Shown here: piece after piece, positions 7,037-14,802 of the stretch
How positions within the stretch are numbered: position 1 is the stretch's first letter
Layout: each line of letters begins with the position of its first letter
Assembly: GCA_023430065.1 (NCBI GenBank)
Contig: JAEZCG010000055.1
Span: forward strand, 1-15,118
Reading direction: 5' to 3'
DNA length: 15,118 bases
Origin: Pseudomonadota bacterium
GTDB lineage: Bacteria > Pseudomonadota > Gammaproteobacteria > Burkholderiales > SHXO01
Notes under the pieces: model-generated
Told to the model about the DNA's origin: nothing
Database searches by the model: none
The model's input: the letters and a program-made list of their open reading frames with translations, nothing else
Position numbers and translations under genes: made by a program

Positions 7037-9562
7037 TCAGCTCGCCTTCTTGAGGATGCCGACCAGGCCGGTCATGGCGCGCTCGAACAACGGTTCCGCG
7101 TTCATCTGGGTCGCGCGTCCCGTGCGGAACTCGCGTGCAAGCTGATACAGCGAGTACTCCCCGACTTTGCGGCCCTGGCGGTTGACGAACAGGTAGGTGC
7201 CTTTGAGCGGGCTGATGTAGGACAGACGGGCCGGCCTGAGGTTGTCCTCGTCGTCGCGGAACTCCACCCATGCGCCCTCGGCGAGCGAGCTCACCAGGTG
7301 CGTGTGCTCGTCGGCGCCATCGCCGCGCGGTGCGGCGGGCTGAGGCATGCCGGGAATGTCCGTGAGCGTGCCCACCGCCGGCCCGTTCGAGAACTCCGCG
7401 AGGTCGATTTCCTCGACCTCGATCTCGCCGTCGCCGAAGGGATTGGGAATGGTGACGGCGGAGAAGGTCGCCTCGGCTTCGGTCGGTTCCTCGTCATGAT
7501 CGAGGCCGGTGGCGGGAGGAGTCTCGGGGACGTCGCCGGCCTGGGTCTCGACCCCCGCCTCGACGGCATCCGTGAGGACCGGAATCTGCGGCCGCGGTGT
7601 CGGTTCCGGCGTCGGCGCGGGCGCGGTCTCGACCGGCGGCAATTCGGCGGGCACAGGCGCTTTCGCCAGGGTGCTCGAACTGCCGGTATTGATGATGCGC
7701 GTGTGGCAGCGCATCAGCTTGGCGAAGAACGTGCGGCGCGTGGCGTGCTCGGTGCCGATCAGCTGCATGCCCAGGTTCAGGCGCTTGAGCAGGCCGGGCA
7801 GTCGTGTGGCCAGCCGGCGGCGCTCCTCGAGCGACTGCATGGGACTGACGCTCCAGATGAGCAGATCCATGGTCGCTGCGGCCGCCTTGTAGGTCTCACT
7901 GTCCGCACCGTGCTTGGCATAGGCGACGAGCAGCAGCTTCACCCATTGCTGGCTCAGGAAGCGCACCACCAGGGGCGGGAGCTTCTTGCTCTCCACGCGC
8001 AGCCTGATGGCATGCTGCGCCACCGCCTTCGCAAGTGCCAGCTTCTCCTTCTGCTCGACCTCCTGCGCAAGGTCGCGCGCCTGCTGCTCTGCGCGCTGCA
8101 CACTCTCGCTGGCGAGGTGCTCGACCTCGCCGCAAACGGTCTCGAACACGTCCAGGTCGTCCTGGAAGTTGTCGATGAGCTTCTGCACCAGGCCGTCTAG
8201 CTGAACGTAGAGGGGACTGGAGGAACCAAAATCGTCGGGCAGCTGCAACGCGATGTCGCCGAGCGCATCGAGGAGCCGGCGGGCCGGGTGCGACTTCTTG
8301 GAGAAAAAACTCTTGTCGAGGATCGCGACTTTCAGCGTCGGAATCTGCAGCCGGCCGATGATGCCTTTCATCGGGCTCGGGATCTTGCGATCGTCGAAGA
8401 TCTGGTCGAACAGCATGATGACGATGTCGAGCGTCATCCCTTCTGTCTGTCCCATGCCGCTGCCAAGGCTGGTGGCCTTGAGGTCGCGAAGGACGTTGGT
8501 GGCACCGGCCGCCACGAACGTAGTGGGGTGCGGCACGGTTCCACCATCGAGTCCGGTCACGTCGCCCTGCTGGATTCGCGTGAGCGACTGGACGAGATCA
8601 TTCGCACTGACGGCAGCGGCCCCTGCAGCGGCGCCGAGCGCGCCGCCGATGGGCGGGAAGCCCGGTATCTGCAGGGCAGGGCCGGTTACGGCGGATGGCC
8701 GGACAGCGCCCATCAGACCCTGCAGCATCGAGAAGAAGTCCGGGTCGCCACCCGCCGGAGTTACGCCAGCGGACAATTCGGCATCCAGTGCGTCGGATAC
8801 CTCGGGCGCCTTCCCGGCAAGCCCGTTCAGTGCTGAAGAACGACGTGACGTCCCGTAGCGGATCTTGGGCAGGATCGAGTTGCGTACCAGCAGGGCGTTG
8901 AGATCCTTGTAGATCGAGCGGATGTCGTCGAGCACGTGGTCGTCGAACATCTTGAGCAGCGTCAGGCGGATCTTGATGTCCCGCTCGATGTCCGCACAGG
9001 TGCGGCGGAAGGCGTTGCAAATCGCCTGCGGACTGAACGGATTGGCCTTGCCCTGCAGGGTGGCGTCACCGAGCAGCACGCCCACGCGCTGGTCCAGTGC
9101 GACCACTTCCTCGTCGCAGTAGCGGCGCAGCTTCACCGACATTTCGTTCACGCGCAGCGTCTCCTCGAAGTCGCTCTCGTCCACCAGGGAGAGCTCGGTC
9201 GAGGACAGATCCTTCTCCGCAAAGTTGGTGGCCGGGTGCCTGCCGAGGGTCGCGGTCTCGAACTCGCCGAGGAAGTGGGCGTCGAAACGCTCCCGGACCT
9301 GCGTGCGGCAAGAGAGGATCGACTGCTTGGCCAGTGCGAACTGGTCGCGTGCCTCGCGCTCGTTGGGACCGCCGGTCCCGGTCCAGACCGTCTGCTCGAT
9401 CTTCTCGAGCATGTGCGCGACCGAACTGGATAGGCGATCGGAGGCCAGTTGGTGACATTCGCGCAGGAGTTTCTGGAAGTTCACCGCCTCCGGCGAGGTG
9501 GTGCCGCGGTCGAACTCGCGCATCGGGATGACGTTGGAAGCAGCTGCGGTGGTGGTGGTCAT
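7037..9562 (-). CDS. DUF1631-family protein under a c-di-GMP riboswitch
   Basis: An 841-residue protein that I recognise as DUF1631, a proteobacterial family without established function. The bulk (about 20-620) is predicted alpha-helical, with a glycine/alanine-rich stretch around 265-320 and a heptad-rich, probably coiled-coil segment at about 475-515. A Pro/Ala/Glu linker (about 630-660) and an acidic region lead to a compact C-terminal module (about 754-840) containing GAWVEFRDDE, ARLSYISPLKGTYLFVNRQG and a final helix. That module is beta-rich and loosely resembles PilZ-type barrels, but the canonical RxxxR and D/NxSxxG motifs are not obvious. No signal peptide or membrane span is seen. 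ATG at 9562 follows GAGGG seven bases upstream. The leader contains a c-di-GMP-I aptamer, so expression probably follows cellular c-di-GMP. Confidence 0.85.
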   Translation of the reverse strand: MTTTTAAASNVIPMREFDRGTTSPEAVNFQKLLRECHQLASDRLSSSVAHMLEKIEQTVWTGTGGPNEREARDQFALAKQSILSCRTQVRERFDAHFLGEFETATLGRHPATNFAEKDLSSTELSLVDESDFEETLRVNEMSVKLRRYCDEEVVALDQRVGVLLGDATLQGKANPFSPQAICNAFRRTCADIERDIKIRLTLLKMFDDHVLDDIRSIYKDLNALLVRNSILPKIRYGTSRRSSALNGLAGKAPEVSDALDAELSAGVTPAGGDPDFFSMLQGLMGAVRPSAVTGPALQIPGFPPIGGALGAAAGAAAVSANDLVQSLTRIQQGDVTGLDGGTVPHPTTFVAAGATNVLRDLKATSLGSGMGQTEGMTLDIVIMLFDQIFDDRKIPSPMKGIIGRLQIPTLKVAILDKSFFSKKSHPARRLLDALGDIALQLPDDFGSSSPLYVQLDGLVQKLIDNFQDDLDVFETVCGEVEHLASESVQRAEQQARDLAQEVEQKEKLALAKAVAQHAIRLRVESKKLPPLVVRFLSQQWVKLLLVAYAKHGADSETYKAAAATMDLLIWSVSPMQSLEERRRLATRLPGLLKRLNLGMQLIGTEHATRRTFFAKLMRCHTRIINTGSSSTLAKAPVPAELPPVETAPAPTPEPTPRPQIPVLTDAVEAGVETQAGDVPETPPATGLDHDEEPTEAEATFSAVTIPNPFGDGEIEVEEIDLAEFSNGPAVGTLTDIPGMPQPAAPRGDGADEHTHLVSSLAEGAWVEFRDDEDNLRPARLSYISPLKGTYLFVNRQGRKVGEYSLYQLAREFRTGRATQMNAEPLFERAMTGLVGILKKAS

Positions 9563-9611
9563 GTCCTCGCCCTCGATTGACGTCTACGACAGTCACGGCG
9601 TGGGCAGGCCC

Positions 9612-9645
9612 GGGGGAGCGCGAGGCGGAGGATCGTTCGTCCCCC
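9612..9645 (-). promoter_or_regulatory. Candidate expression-platform hairpin between aptamer and DUF1631 start
   Basis: Between the riboswitch aptamer and the start codon the transcript can form GGGGGA (9645-9640) with UCCCCC (9617-9612). Its loop includes CCUCGC (9625-9620), complementary to GCGAGG at 9570-9565 beside the ribosome binding site. No U-tract follows, so translational rather than terminator control is the more likely mode. This is inference from base pairing only. Confidence 0.35.
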
Positions 9646-9649
9646 TGGC

Positions 9650-9737
9650 AGCTGGCGGTCCCGCTGTCCTAGAGCCTGGCTCCTTAGACCGGTGACTTTG
9701 CGTCCCCACCTTTCGATGGGTTTGCCCTTGCAGTTGA
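9650..9737 (-). ncRNA. Cyclic-di-GMP-I (GEMM-I) riboswitch aptamer
   Basis: Read on the minus strand, the leader carries the conserved GEMM-I blocks in order. These are AGGGCAAACC (9728-9718 region), a P2 stem closed by a GAAA tetraloop (CCCATC-GAAA-GGTGGG, loop at 9714-9711), GGACGCAAAG (9705-9696), CACCGG followed by the receptor strand TCTAAGG (9688-9682), and a P3 stem GAGC-CAG-GCTC. The returning strand CTAGGACAGCGGGACCGCC follows, comparable to GGUAGCGGGGUUACC in the Vibrio cholerae Vc2 RNA. The GGGC preceding AAACC is the same as in Vc2, so c-di-GMP rather than cGAMP is the expected ligand. The P1 helix ends are not firmly placed. The aptamer ends about 88 bases before the DUF1631 start codon. 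Confidence 0.93.
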
Positions 9738-9807
9738 CAAAGTGGCCACGCAAGCGTCGCGACCCGACCGGCCGTGAGGTGTCTTTCCCGGCTCAGCCGC
9801 AATCGAT

Positions 9808-9834
9808 ATATCAGTCGGAGCTGAGGAAACTTTA
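9808..9834 (-). promoter_or_regulatory. Possible sigma-28 (FliA) promoter for the riboswitch leader
   Basis: On the minus strand TAAAGTTT (9834-9827) is an exact match to the sigma-28 -35 element. After an 11-base spacer comes ACTGATAT (9815-9808), matching five of eight positions of the GCCGATAA -10 element, including the GATA core. It lies at the end of the lipoprotein gene (whose stop is 9834-9832), about 70 bases before the aptamer, so it could start the riboswitch transcript. A chance match cannot be excluded. Confidence 0.5.
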
Positions 9835-10203
9835 GGACGCGTCGCCGGGCGCGGGAGAATCGTTTCCAGGTTTGCGCCAGAAAGCAGGGTCGACCAGCAA
9901 CTCCTGCTTGCGGATGTTCAGACTGCGCTGCGGATCTCCGCCCAGCGGATCGGCGTTGAGCGTGTATTCGTGGCGCAGGAGCGCGTCGTCGAGCGCCGCC
10001 TCGTCGAGCACGTAGCCCCTCGGTTCCATGCAGGCCGCGAACGTGCGGGCGCGCTCGGACAGACGGGCGAGGCGATTCTCGTATTCGCCGCCGATCAGAC
10101 GGCGCTCGGGCAGGCAGCCGCGCACCTCGGGTGGCGGCTCGGGCTGGCGCGTCGCGCACCCGGGTGCGAGCACGCACAACGTCAATGCAAGGTAAAGTCG
10201 CAT
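9832..10203 (-). CDS. Small predicted lipoprotein, function unknown
   Basis: A 123-residue protein beginning MRLYLALTLCVLAPGCATRQ, a short hydrophobic signal peptide ending in a lipobox-like LAPGC with Cys16 as the predicted lipidated residue. The mature part has a proline-rich linker followed by RLSERARTFAACMEPRGYVLDEA, where two further cysteines (about C29 and C58) might form a disulfide, and a charged hydrophilic tail. I do not recognise a named family. The ATG at 10203 is seven bases after the phhB stop, so it is probably translated as the third gene of the M48-phhB-lipoprotein unit. It has no strong ribosome binding site of its own. Likely location is the inner leaflet of the outer membrane. 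Confidence 0.7.
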   Translation of the reverse strand: MRLYLALTLCVLAPGCATRQPEPPPEVRGCLPERRLIGGEYENRLARLSERARTFAACMEPRGYVLDEAALDDALLRHEYTLNADPLGGDPQRSLNIRKQELLVDPAFWRKPGNDSPAPGDAS

Positions 10204-10210
10204 GGCCGGA

Positions 10211-10552
10211 TCAGTCTTGGAACAGCGCGTCCACCTTGGCCGCGCAGATGAAATCGTTCTCCGACAGACCGCCGATGGAATGCGTGATGTAGGTCACCTT
10301 GCAGCGGTCGTAGCAGATCAGCAGCTCGGGATGATGGTCCTGTCGATGCGAGGTCCATGCCACGGCGTTCACGAAGGCCATCGTCTCGTGGTAGTTGGCG
10401 AAGCGAAAGGTTCTCGCGATGCAGCCGCCCTCCATCTCCCATCCCGGCAGTGCCTGGAGCAGCGTCCGAACTTCCTCCGGAGGCAGCGCGCCCGTGCCGG
10501 GTGCGCACGGGGTACATGTCCTCCTGCGCAGTGCCGCGGCGATCTCGTTCAT
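10211..10552 (-). CDS. phhB: Pterin-4a-carbinolamine dehydratase
   Basis: A 113-residue enzyme of the PCD/DCoH family, which dehydrates 4a-hydroxytetrahydropterin to recycle the pterin cofactor of phenylalanine hydroxylase. The catalytic signature DHHPELLICYDRCKVTYITH has the expected histidines H73, H74 and H91, followed by GGLSENDFICAAKVD. An N-terminal stretch of about 20 residues (MNEIAAALRRRTCTPC) precedes the conserved domain. The ATG at 10552 lies 14 bases after the M48 peptidase stop, implying co-transcription. No phenylalanine hydroxylase is in the window, so an alternative role in pterin metabolism is possible. Family assignment is firm. Confidence 0.92.
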   Translation of the reverse strand: MNEIAAALRRRTCTPCAPGTGALPPEEVRTLLQALPGWEMEGGCIARTFRFANYHETMAFVNAVAWTSHRQDHHPELLICYDRCKVTYITHSIGGLSENDFICAAKVDALFQD

Positions 10553-10566
10553 GGGCGGGGGCCCCC

Positions 10567-11820
10567 TCAGCGCGTGCCGGCCAGCGCCTGCAGGCGCTCG
10601 ATGCGAATGCGCGCCGGCGGATGCGAGTCGTAGAACGCGGAGTGCACCGGGTCTGGCGTCAGCGTCGCGGCGTTGTCCTTGTAGAGCTTGACCAGTGCAC
10701 TGACCAGCTCGCGTGCCGAGCTGTAGCGCGCCGCATAGGCGTCTGCTTCGAACTCGTGCTTGCGGGAATAGCGCGCGGCCAGCGGGTTGAGCAGGAAGGT
10801 GAACACCGGAACCACCAGCATGAACAGGATGAGCGCCATCGCATCGCTCGCCGGATAGGCCACACCCAGTCCGTTGTAGAACCATGCGGCATCCTTCACC
10901 CACCCCAGCAGTGCCAGGAAGACCAGGCTGACGACGAACGTCCACGCCATGCGGCGCAGGACGTGGTTGAGCTTGAAGTGGCCGAGCTCGTGAGCGAGCA
11001 CCGCCTCGACCTCGCTCTCCTCCAGGCGGGAGATCAGCGTGTCGAAGAAGACGATGCGCTTGGTCTTGCCGAAGCCGGTGAAGTACGCATTGCCGTGGCT
11101 GCTGCGTTTCGACCCGTCCATCACGAACAGTCCGCTGGAGCGGAACCCGCACTTGGCGAGCAGCTCCTCGATGCGGGACTTGAGCGACCCTTCCTCCATG
11201 GGGGAGAACTTGTTGAACAGCGGGGCGATGAACGCCGGGTAGACGGCCAGCACGAAGATGCTGAACGCGATCCAGACGAGCCATACGTAGATCCACCACC
11301 AGGCGCCCATCGACTGCATCAGCCAGAGCACTGCCAGCACGAGTGGCAGGCCAAAGGCCGTGGCCACCACGCCCTGTTTGACCACGTCGGACAGCCACAT
11401 TGCCGGGCTCATCTTGTTGAAGCCGAAGCGCGACTCGATCGAGAAGGTGCGGTAGTAGCCCAGCGGCAGATCCACGGCAGAGGTGAACAGCGTGAATAGC
11501 GCGATCAGCGCGGTACCCTGAAGGAGAGGGTGGTCGAACCAACCGCGGGCGACATGATCGAGCCCCTGCAGCAGGCCGCCGAAGGTCAGGATCAGCAGGA
11601 CGGCCCAGTCGACGCCCGAATGCATCACGTTGAAGCGGGTACGGGCGGTGCTGTAGTCGGCCGCCTTCTGATGCGCCTCCAGGCTGATCTCGCGGGAGAA
11701 CTCGGCAGGCACCGCGTCGCGGTTACGCTGGATATGGCGTACGTGGCGGCGCGCCAGCCATATGCGCACCGCAATGGTGACCGCGAGAGCGAGCAGGAAG
11801 ACGATGGTGAACGGGTTCAT
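10567..11820 (-). CDS. M48 family (Ste24/CAAX protease-like) membrane metalloprotease
   Basis: A 417-residue zinc metalloprotease of the Ste24-type M48 group. It has an N-terminal hydrophobic anchor ([20 protein letters not shown]), several further membrane spans around residues 60-100 and 145-195, the zinc motif HELGH (277-281), two hydrophobic segments after it, and the third ligand glutamate in HEFEADAYA (about 355-358). It probably acts in inner-membrane protein quality control, as for HtpX/Ste24 relatives. I chose ATG 11820 (MNPFTIVF). ATG 11826 is equally possible and an upstream TTG at 11865 less so; none has a good ribosome binding site. The gene leads phhB and the lipoprotein gene and is divergent from orn. 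Confidence 0.9.
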   Translation of the reverse strand: MNPFTIVFLLALAVTIAVRIWLARRHVRHIQRNRDAVPAEFSREISLEAHQKAADYSTARTRFNVMHSGVDWAVLLILTFGGLLQGLDHVARGWFDHPLLQGTALIALFTLFTSAVDLPLGYYRTFSIESRFGFNKMSPAMWLSDVVKQGVVATAFGLPLVLAVLWLMQSMGAWWWIYVWLVWIAFSIFVLAVYPAFIAPLFNKFSPMEEGSLKSRIEELLAKCGFRSSGLFVMDGSKRSSHGNAYFTGFGKTKRIVFFDTLISRLEESEVEAVLAHELGHFKLNHVLRRMAWTFVVSLVFLALLGWVKDAAWFYNGLGVAYPASDAMALILFMLVVPVFTFLLNPLAARYSRKHEFEADAYAARYSSARELVSALVKLYKDNAATLTPDPVHSAFYDSHPPARIRIERLQALAGTR

Positions 11821-11852
11821 GTGCATGGCTGCGGGTCGTTCGCTTGCGATTT

Positions 11853-11867
11853 CATTGTGACACAATG
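11853..11867. promoter_or_regulatory. Perfect palindrome in the orn/M48 divergent spacer
   Basis: CATTGTGACACAATG is a 15-base palindrome with 7-base arms and one central base, near the middle of the 72-base region between the divergent M48 and orn starts. Each arm carries CACAAT, so a -10-like hexamer appears on both strands. It could be an operator or overlapping symmetrical promoter cores. No convincing -35 boxes were found. Confidence 0.4.
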
Positions 11868-11892
11868 GGCGCTAAGGAAATTCTTGAGAAAC

Positions 11893-12438
11893 ATGGCACA
11901 GGACAACAATCGTCTGATCTGGATCGACATGGAGATGAGCGGGCTCAAGCCCGACTCGGATGTCATCCTGGAAGTGGGGTTGGTGGTCACCGACCAGGAA
12001 CTGAACGTCGTTGCCGAGGCCCCGGTGCTGGTGGTCCACCAGAACGACGCGGTGCTGGACGGCATGGACAGCTGGAATACCGCTACGCATGCGCGCACCG
12101 GGCTGACCGAGCGGGTGCGCAAGTCAGGGTTCGATGAAGCGCAGGTCGAGGAGAAAATGATCGCCTTCCTCGAGCCGCTGATCCCGCCGGGCATCTCTCC
12201 CATGTGCGGCAACTCGATCTGCCAGGACCGACGCTTCCTTGCGCGCTACATGCCACGGCTCGAAGCCTATTTCCATTATCGCAACCTGGACGTGAGCACG
12301 CTCAAGGAACTCGCGCGCAGATGGAAGCCGGACCTGCTGGGCGGCCTGACCAAGCAGGGGAAGCACGAGGCGCTCGCCGACATCTACGAGTCGATCGAGG
12401 AGATGCGCTATTACCGGCAGAACTTCTTGCGCCTATGA
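11893..12438 (+). CDS. orn: Oligoribonuclease
   Basis: A 181-residue DEDDh exoribonuclease that degrades two-base RNAs, including pGpG from c-di-GMP breakdown. The catalytic acids are D12 and E14 in [10 protein letters not shown]112 in CQDRRF, and H158 with D163 in [12 protein letters not shown]. The length matches the family. ATG 11893 is the first family-consistent start; a longer in-frame extension back into the M48 gene is not supported. AAGGAA lies about 13 bases upstream and GAGA is closer. The gene is divergent from the M48 peptidase, and its stop overlaps the end of pgi by six bases on the opposite strand. Confidence 0.96.
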   Translation: MAQDNNRLIWIDMEMSGLKPDSDVILEVGLVVTDQELNVVAEAPVLVVHQNDAVLDGMDSWNTATHARTGLTERVRKSGFDEAQVEEKMIAFLEPLIPPGISPMCGNSICQDRRFLARYMPRLEAYFHYRNLDVSTLKELARRWKPDLLGGLTKQGKHEALADIYESIEEMRYYRQNFLRL

Positions 12439-14079
12439 GCCGGCGTCCAGCGCGCGCCGGATGAGTCCTGCGGTCGAGGCATCGTGCCCGGCCGCCGGCG
12501 TGCCCTGCGCCAAGTCCTGCAGGATGCGGCCCGCGAGCACCTTGCCCAGCTCCACGCCCCACTGATCGAACGAGTTGACGTTCCAGATCGTGCCCTGCAC
12601 GAGCACCTTGTGCTCGTATAGCGCGATCAGCGCGCCCAGCGCATGCGGCGTGAGCTGGGGCAGCAGCAGCGTGCTGCTCGGCCGATTCCCTGGAAACACC
12701 CGGTGCGGCGCCAGCGATTCGATTGATCCCGCGTCCTTGCCCTGGGCGATCAGTTCGTCGCGCGCCTCCTCCAGGGTCCGCCCCTGCATCAGCGCCTGCG
12801 ACTGCGCGAAGCAGTTCGCGATCAGCATGTGATGGTGATCGCCCATCGCGTAGTGGGAGCGCAGCGGCAGGATGAAGTCGCACGGCGTCCAGTCCGTGCT
12901 CTGGTGCAGGTGCTGGAAAAAGGCGTGCTGCCCGTTGGTGCCGGGCTCGCCCCAGATCACCGGCCCGGTCGAATAGGGGATGGGGCGCCCTTGCAGATCC
13001 ACGCGCTTGCCGTTGCTCTCCATGTCCAGCTGCTGCAGGTGTGCCGCGAAGCGGTGCAGGCTCTGGTCGTAGGGCAGCACCGCATGCGTGGCGGCACCCC
13101 AGAAGTCGCGGTACCAGACGCCGAGCAGCCCCATGAGCGCCGGCAGGTTCCGCTCCCAGGGCGCGCTGCGGAAGTGCTCGTCCATCGCGTGCGCACCGTC
13201 GAGCAAGGCGTCGAAGGTGTCCATGCCGACGTACAGGGCGATGGACAAGCCGATTGCCGACCACAGTGAGTAGCGGCCTCCCACCCAGTCCCAGAACTCG
13301 AATACGCGATCGTCGGGGATGCCGAAGGCGGCCGTGCCGTTCAGGTTGGTGGACAGTGCGGCGAAATGCCTGGCCACCGCCGATTCGCTGCCCAGTCCGG
13401 AAACCAGCCAGGTGCGCGCCGAGCGGGCGTTGGTCAGTGTCTCCTGGGTGGTGAAGGTCTTCGAGGCGACGATGAACAGCGTGGTGGCGGGATCGAGCCG
13501 CTTGAGCACGCGCCCCAAGTGCGCCCCATCGACGTTGGACACGAAGTGCACGCGCAGATCAGGCCGTGCGTAGGGCTCCAGCGCCTCGCACGCCATCAGC
13601 GGTCCCAGGTCCGATCCGCCGATGCCGAGATTGACGACGTCGCGAATCGGCTGTCCCGTGTGTCCGGCGATGCGGCCGGCGCGCACGCCGTCGGAGAAGG
13701 CGCGCATCTGCGCCAGCACGCGCCGAATGCCGGGCATCACATCCACGCCGTCCACCATCACGGGTGCGCCGCCCCGGTTGCGCAGTGCCGTGTGCAGCAC
13801 TGCCCGCCCTTCGGTGACATTGATCGGCGCGCCGGAGAACATCGCGTCACGGCGGGCCGCCAGCCCGGTCTGGTCCGCGAGCCGGGTCAGCAGGCTCAGC
13901 GTGTCGTCGACGATGCGATGCTTGGAAAAATCGAGGACGAGTCCCGCGCCCTCGGTGCAGAACCGGTCGGCGCGGCCGGGATCGGTCTGGAACAGATCGC
14001 GCAGGTGCAGCGGTGCGACGCGGTCCTGGTGCTCGCGCAGCGCCTGCCACGCCGGAAGTTCGGTGAGGGGGGCCGGCAT
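12433..14079 (-). CDS. pgi: Glucose-6-phosphate isomerase
   Basis: A complete 548-residue phosphoglucose isomerase, which interconverts glucose-6-phosphate and fructose-6-phosphate in the cytoplasm. It has the sugar-phosphate-binding region [19 protein letters not shown], signature 1 [11 protein letters not shown] (about 267-277), the catalytic glutamate in [10 protein letters not shown] (about E378), and signature 2 [18 protein letters not shown] (496-513). The length is standard for the E. coli-type enzyme. ATG 14079 is preceded by GGAA about nine bases upstream, a weak ribosome binding site. The 3' end overlaps orn on the opposite strand. The leader carries a dyad repeat that may be regulatory. 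Confidence 0.97.
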   Translation of the reverse strand: MPAPLTELPAWQALREHQDRVAPLHLRDLFQTDPGRADRFCTEGAGLVLDFSKHRIVDDTLSLLTRLADQTGLAARRDAMFSGAPINVTEGRAVLHTALRNRGGAPVMVDGVDVMPGIRRVLAQMRAFSDGVRAGRIAGHTGQPIRDVVNLGIGGSDLGPLMACEALEPYARPDLRVHFVSNVDGAHLGRVLKRLDPATTLFIVASKTFTTQETLTNARSARTWLVSGLGSESAVARHFAALSTNLNGTAAFGIPDDRVFEFWDWVGGRYSLWSAIGLSIALYVGMDTFDALLDGAHAMDEHFRSAPWERNLPALMGLLGVWYRDFWGAATHAVLPYDQSLHRFAAHLQQLDMESNGKRVDLQGRPIPYSTGPVIWGEPGTNGQHAFFQHLHQSTDWTPCDFILPLRSHYAMGDHHHMLIANCFAQSQALMQGRTLEEARDELIAQGKDAGSIESLAPHRVFPGNRPSSTLLLPQLTPHALGALIALYEHKVLVQGTIWNVNSFDQWGVELGKVLAGRILQDLAQGTPAAGHDASTAGLIRRALDAGS

Positions 14080-14098
14080 GCGGTTGGTTCCGGAGGAT

Positions 14099-14120
14099 TG
14101 CTACAACCCGTCTTGTAGCA
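14099..14120. promoter_or_regulatory. Operator-like dyad in the pgi leader
   Basis: TGCTACAA (14099-14106) and TTGTAGCA (14113-14120) are perfect 8-base arms separated by six bases, beginning 20 bases upstream of the pgi start. Read on the minus strand the first arm contains TGCTACAA, an extended -10-like sequence (TGC then TACAAG), so a bound regulator could block pgi transcription. Alternatively it is a 5' UTR hairpin. Confidence 0.4.
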
Positions 14121-14142
14121 CAGTCCGCGCAAACGGACGGCG

Positions 14143-14186
14143 CTCCCGAGACAACAAAAAGCCCCCTTGCGGGGGCTTCTCGGGAG
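14143..14186 (-). terminator. Intrinsic terminator of the phasin gene with an enclosing repeat
   Basis: On the minus strand AGCCCCC-GCAA-GGGGGCT (14177-14160) forms a strong 7-base-pair stem with a tetraloop, followed by TTTTTGTTGT. It starts about 25 bases after the phasin stop, as expected for a Rho-independent terminator. An outer inverted repeat, CTCCCGAG/CTCGGGAG (14143-14150 with 14179-14186), encloses both the hairpin and the T-tract. Confidence 0.88.
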
Positions 14187-14201
14187 TCGTGGCGAATCCG
14201 G

Positions 14202-14744
14202 TCAGGCGGCCTTCTTTTTGGCGGCGGGCGCGATGCTGGCCGTAGTATTGGCTACGGTGGCCTCGGTCATCTCCACGACCTGCTTGCCGGCCTTGGTGAT
14301 CGCGTCGTAGGCTTGATTGGCCGAACTCATCGCCTGCTTGACTGCGGCGAACGCATACTCGGACCCGGTGGGGGCGGTCTTGGCGGCCTTGTCGAGAGCA
14401 GCCGCCAGTGACTTGTTCACCTCCGCGACCTGGCCGTCGAACAGCTTGCCGATCTCGGCCTGCGTCTCAGCGGCCCAGGCGTAGGCGGCACGGGCGAAAC
14501 CGGCAACCTTTTCGGCATTGGCCTGCGAGAAGCTGGTCTGCAGAGAGGCGAGTTCCTGCACGTCCTTGGCGCCCGCCAGTGCACGCAACTGCTTCATGCT
14601 CTCGGCCGCGGCGGCTTTGGCGCTTCTGAAGTTCAGATCGAACCACTCCTCGGATGCTTGACCGGCGGCATCGGTGAACTTGAGGAACGTGTCGAGTTGC
14701 GCCTTATGGTACGCGCTGAATTCTTCCGGTACGGCAAACATCAT
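14202..14744 (-). CDS. Phasin (polyhydroxyalkanoate granule-associated protein)
   Basis: A 180-residue, alanine-rich, entirely helical protein of the betaproteobacterial phasin family (PhaP type). Phasins coat PHA granules and control their number and size. It begins MMFAVPEEFSAYHKAQLDTF, has the family-like segments EEWFDLNFRSAKAAAAESMK and ARAAYAWAAETQAEIGKLFD, and ends in the lysine-rich tail PAAKKKAA. ATG 14744 is preceded by AGGAGA at an eight-base spacing; a second ATG follows directly. A near-consensus sigma-70 promoter and a TGC/GCA palindrome lie upstream, and an intrinsic terminator lies downstream, so it is probably transcribed alone and strongly. The adjacent thiolase supports a PHA context. 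Confidence 0.92.
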   Translation of the reverse strand: MMFAVPEEFSAYHKAQLDTFLKFTDAAGQASEEWFDLNFRSAKAAAAESMKQLRALAGAKDVQELASLQTSFSQANAEKVAGFARAAYAWAAETQAEIGKLFDGQVAEVNKSLAAALDKAAKTAPTGSEYAFAAVKQAMSSANQAYDAITKAGKQVVEMTEATVANTTASIAPAAKKKAA

Positions 14745-14782
14745 CGCGGCTTCTCCTGGCTGAAAAGGAGGGGAGGAAATGC

Positions 14783-14791
14783 TGCAGTGCA
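14783..14791. promoter_or_regulatory. TGC/GCA palindrome, candidate PhaR operator
   Basis: TGCAGTGCA (minus strand TTTTGCACTGCAGC) falls about 5-13 bases after the predicted transcription start of the phasin. PhaR repressors of PHA-producing bacteria recognise TGC-rich palindromes near phasin promoters and are released by granule formation. The placement suits repression, but no phaR gene is in the window and the match is short. Confidence 0.45.
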
Positions 14792-14802
14792 AAACGAACG
14801 CC

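Noticed and set aside
10357-11499. Plus-strand open frame of 380 codons opposite the M48 peptidase
   Set aside because: The minus strand encodes clear PCD and M48 zinc-protease motifs; the plus product is low-complexity and unrecognisable.
11530-11892. In-frame upstream extension of Orn
   Set aside because: Orn is complete from 11893 with the normal N-terminus, and the extension would run antisense through the M48 gene.
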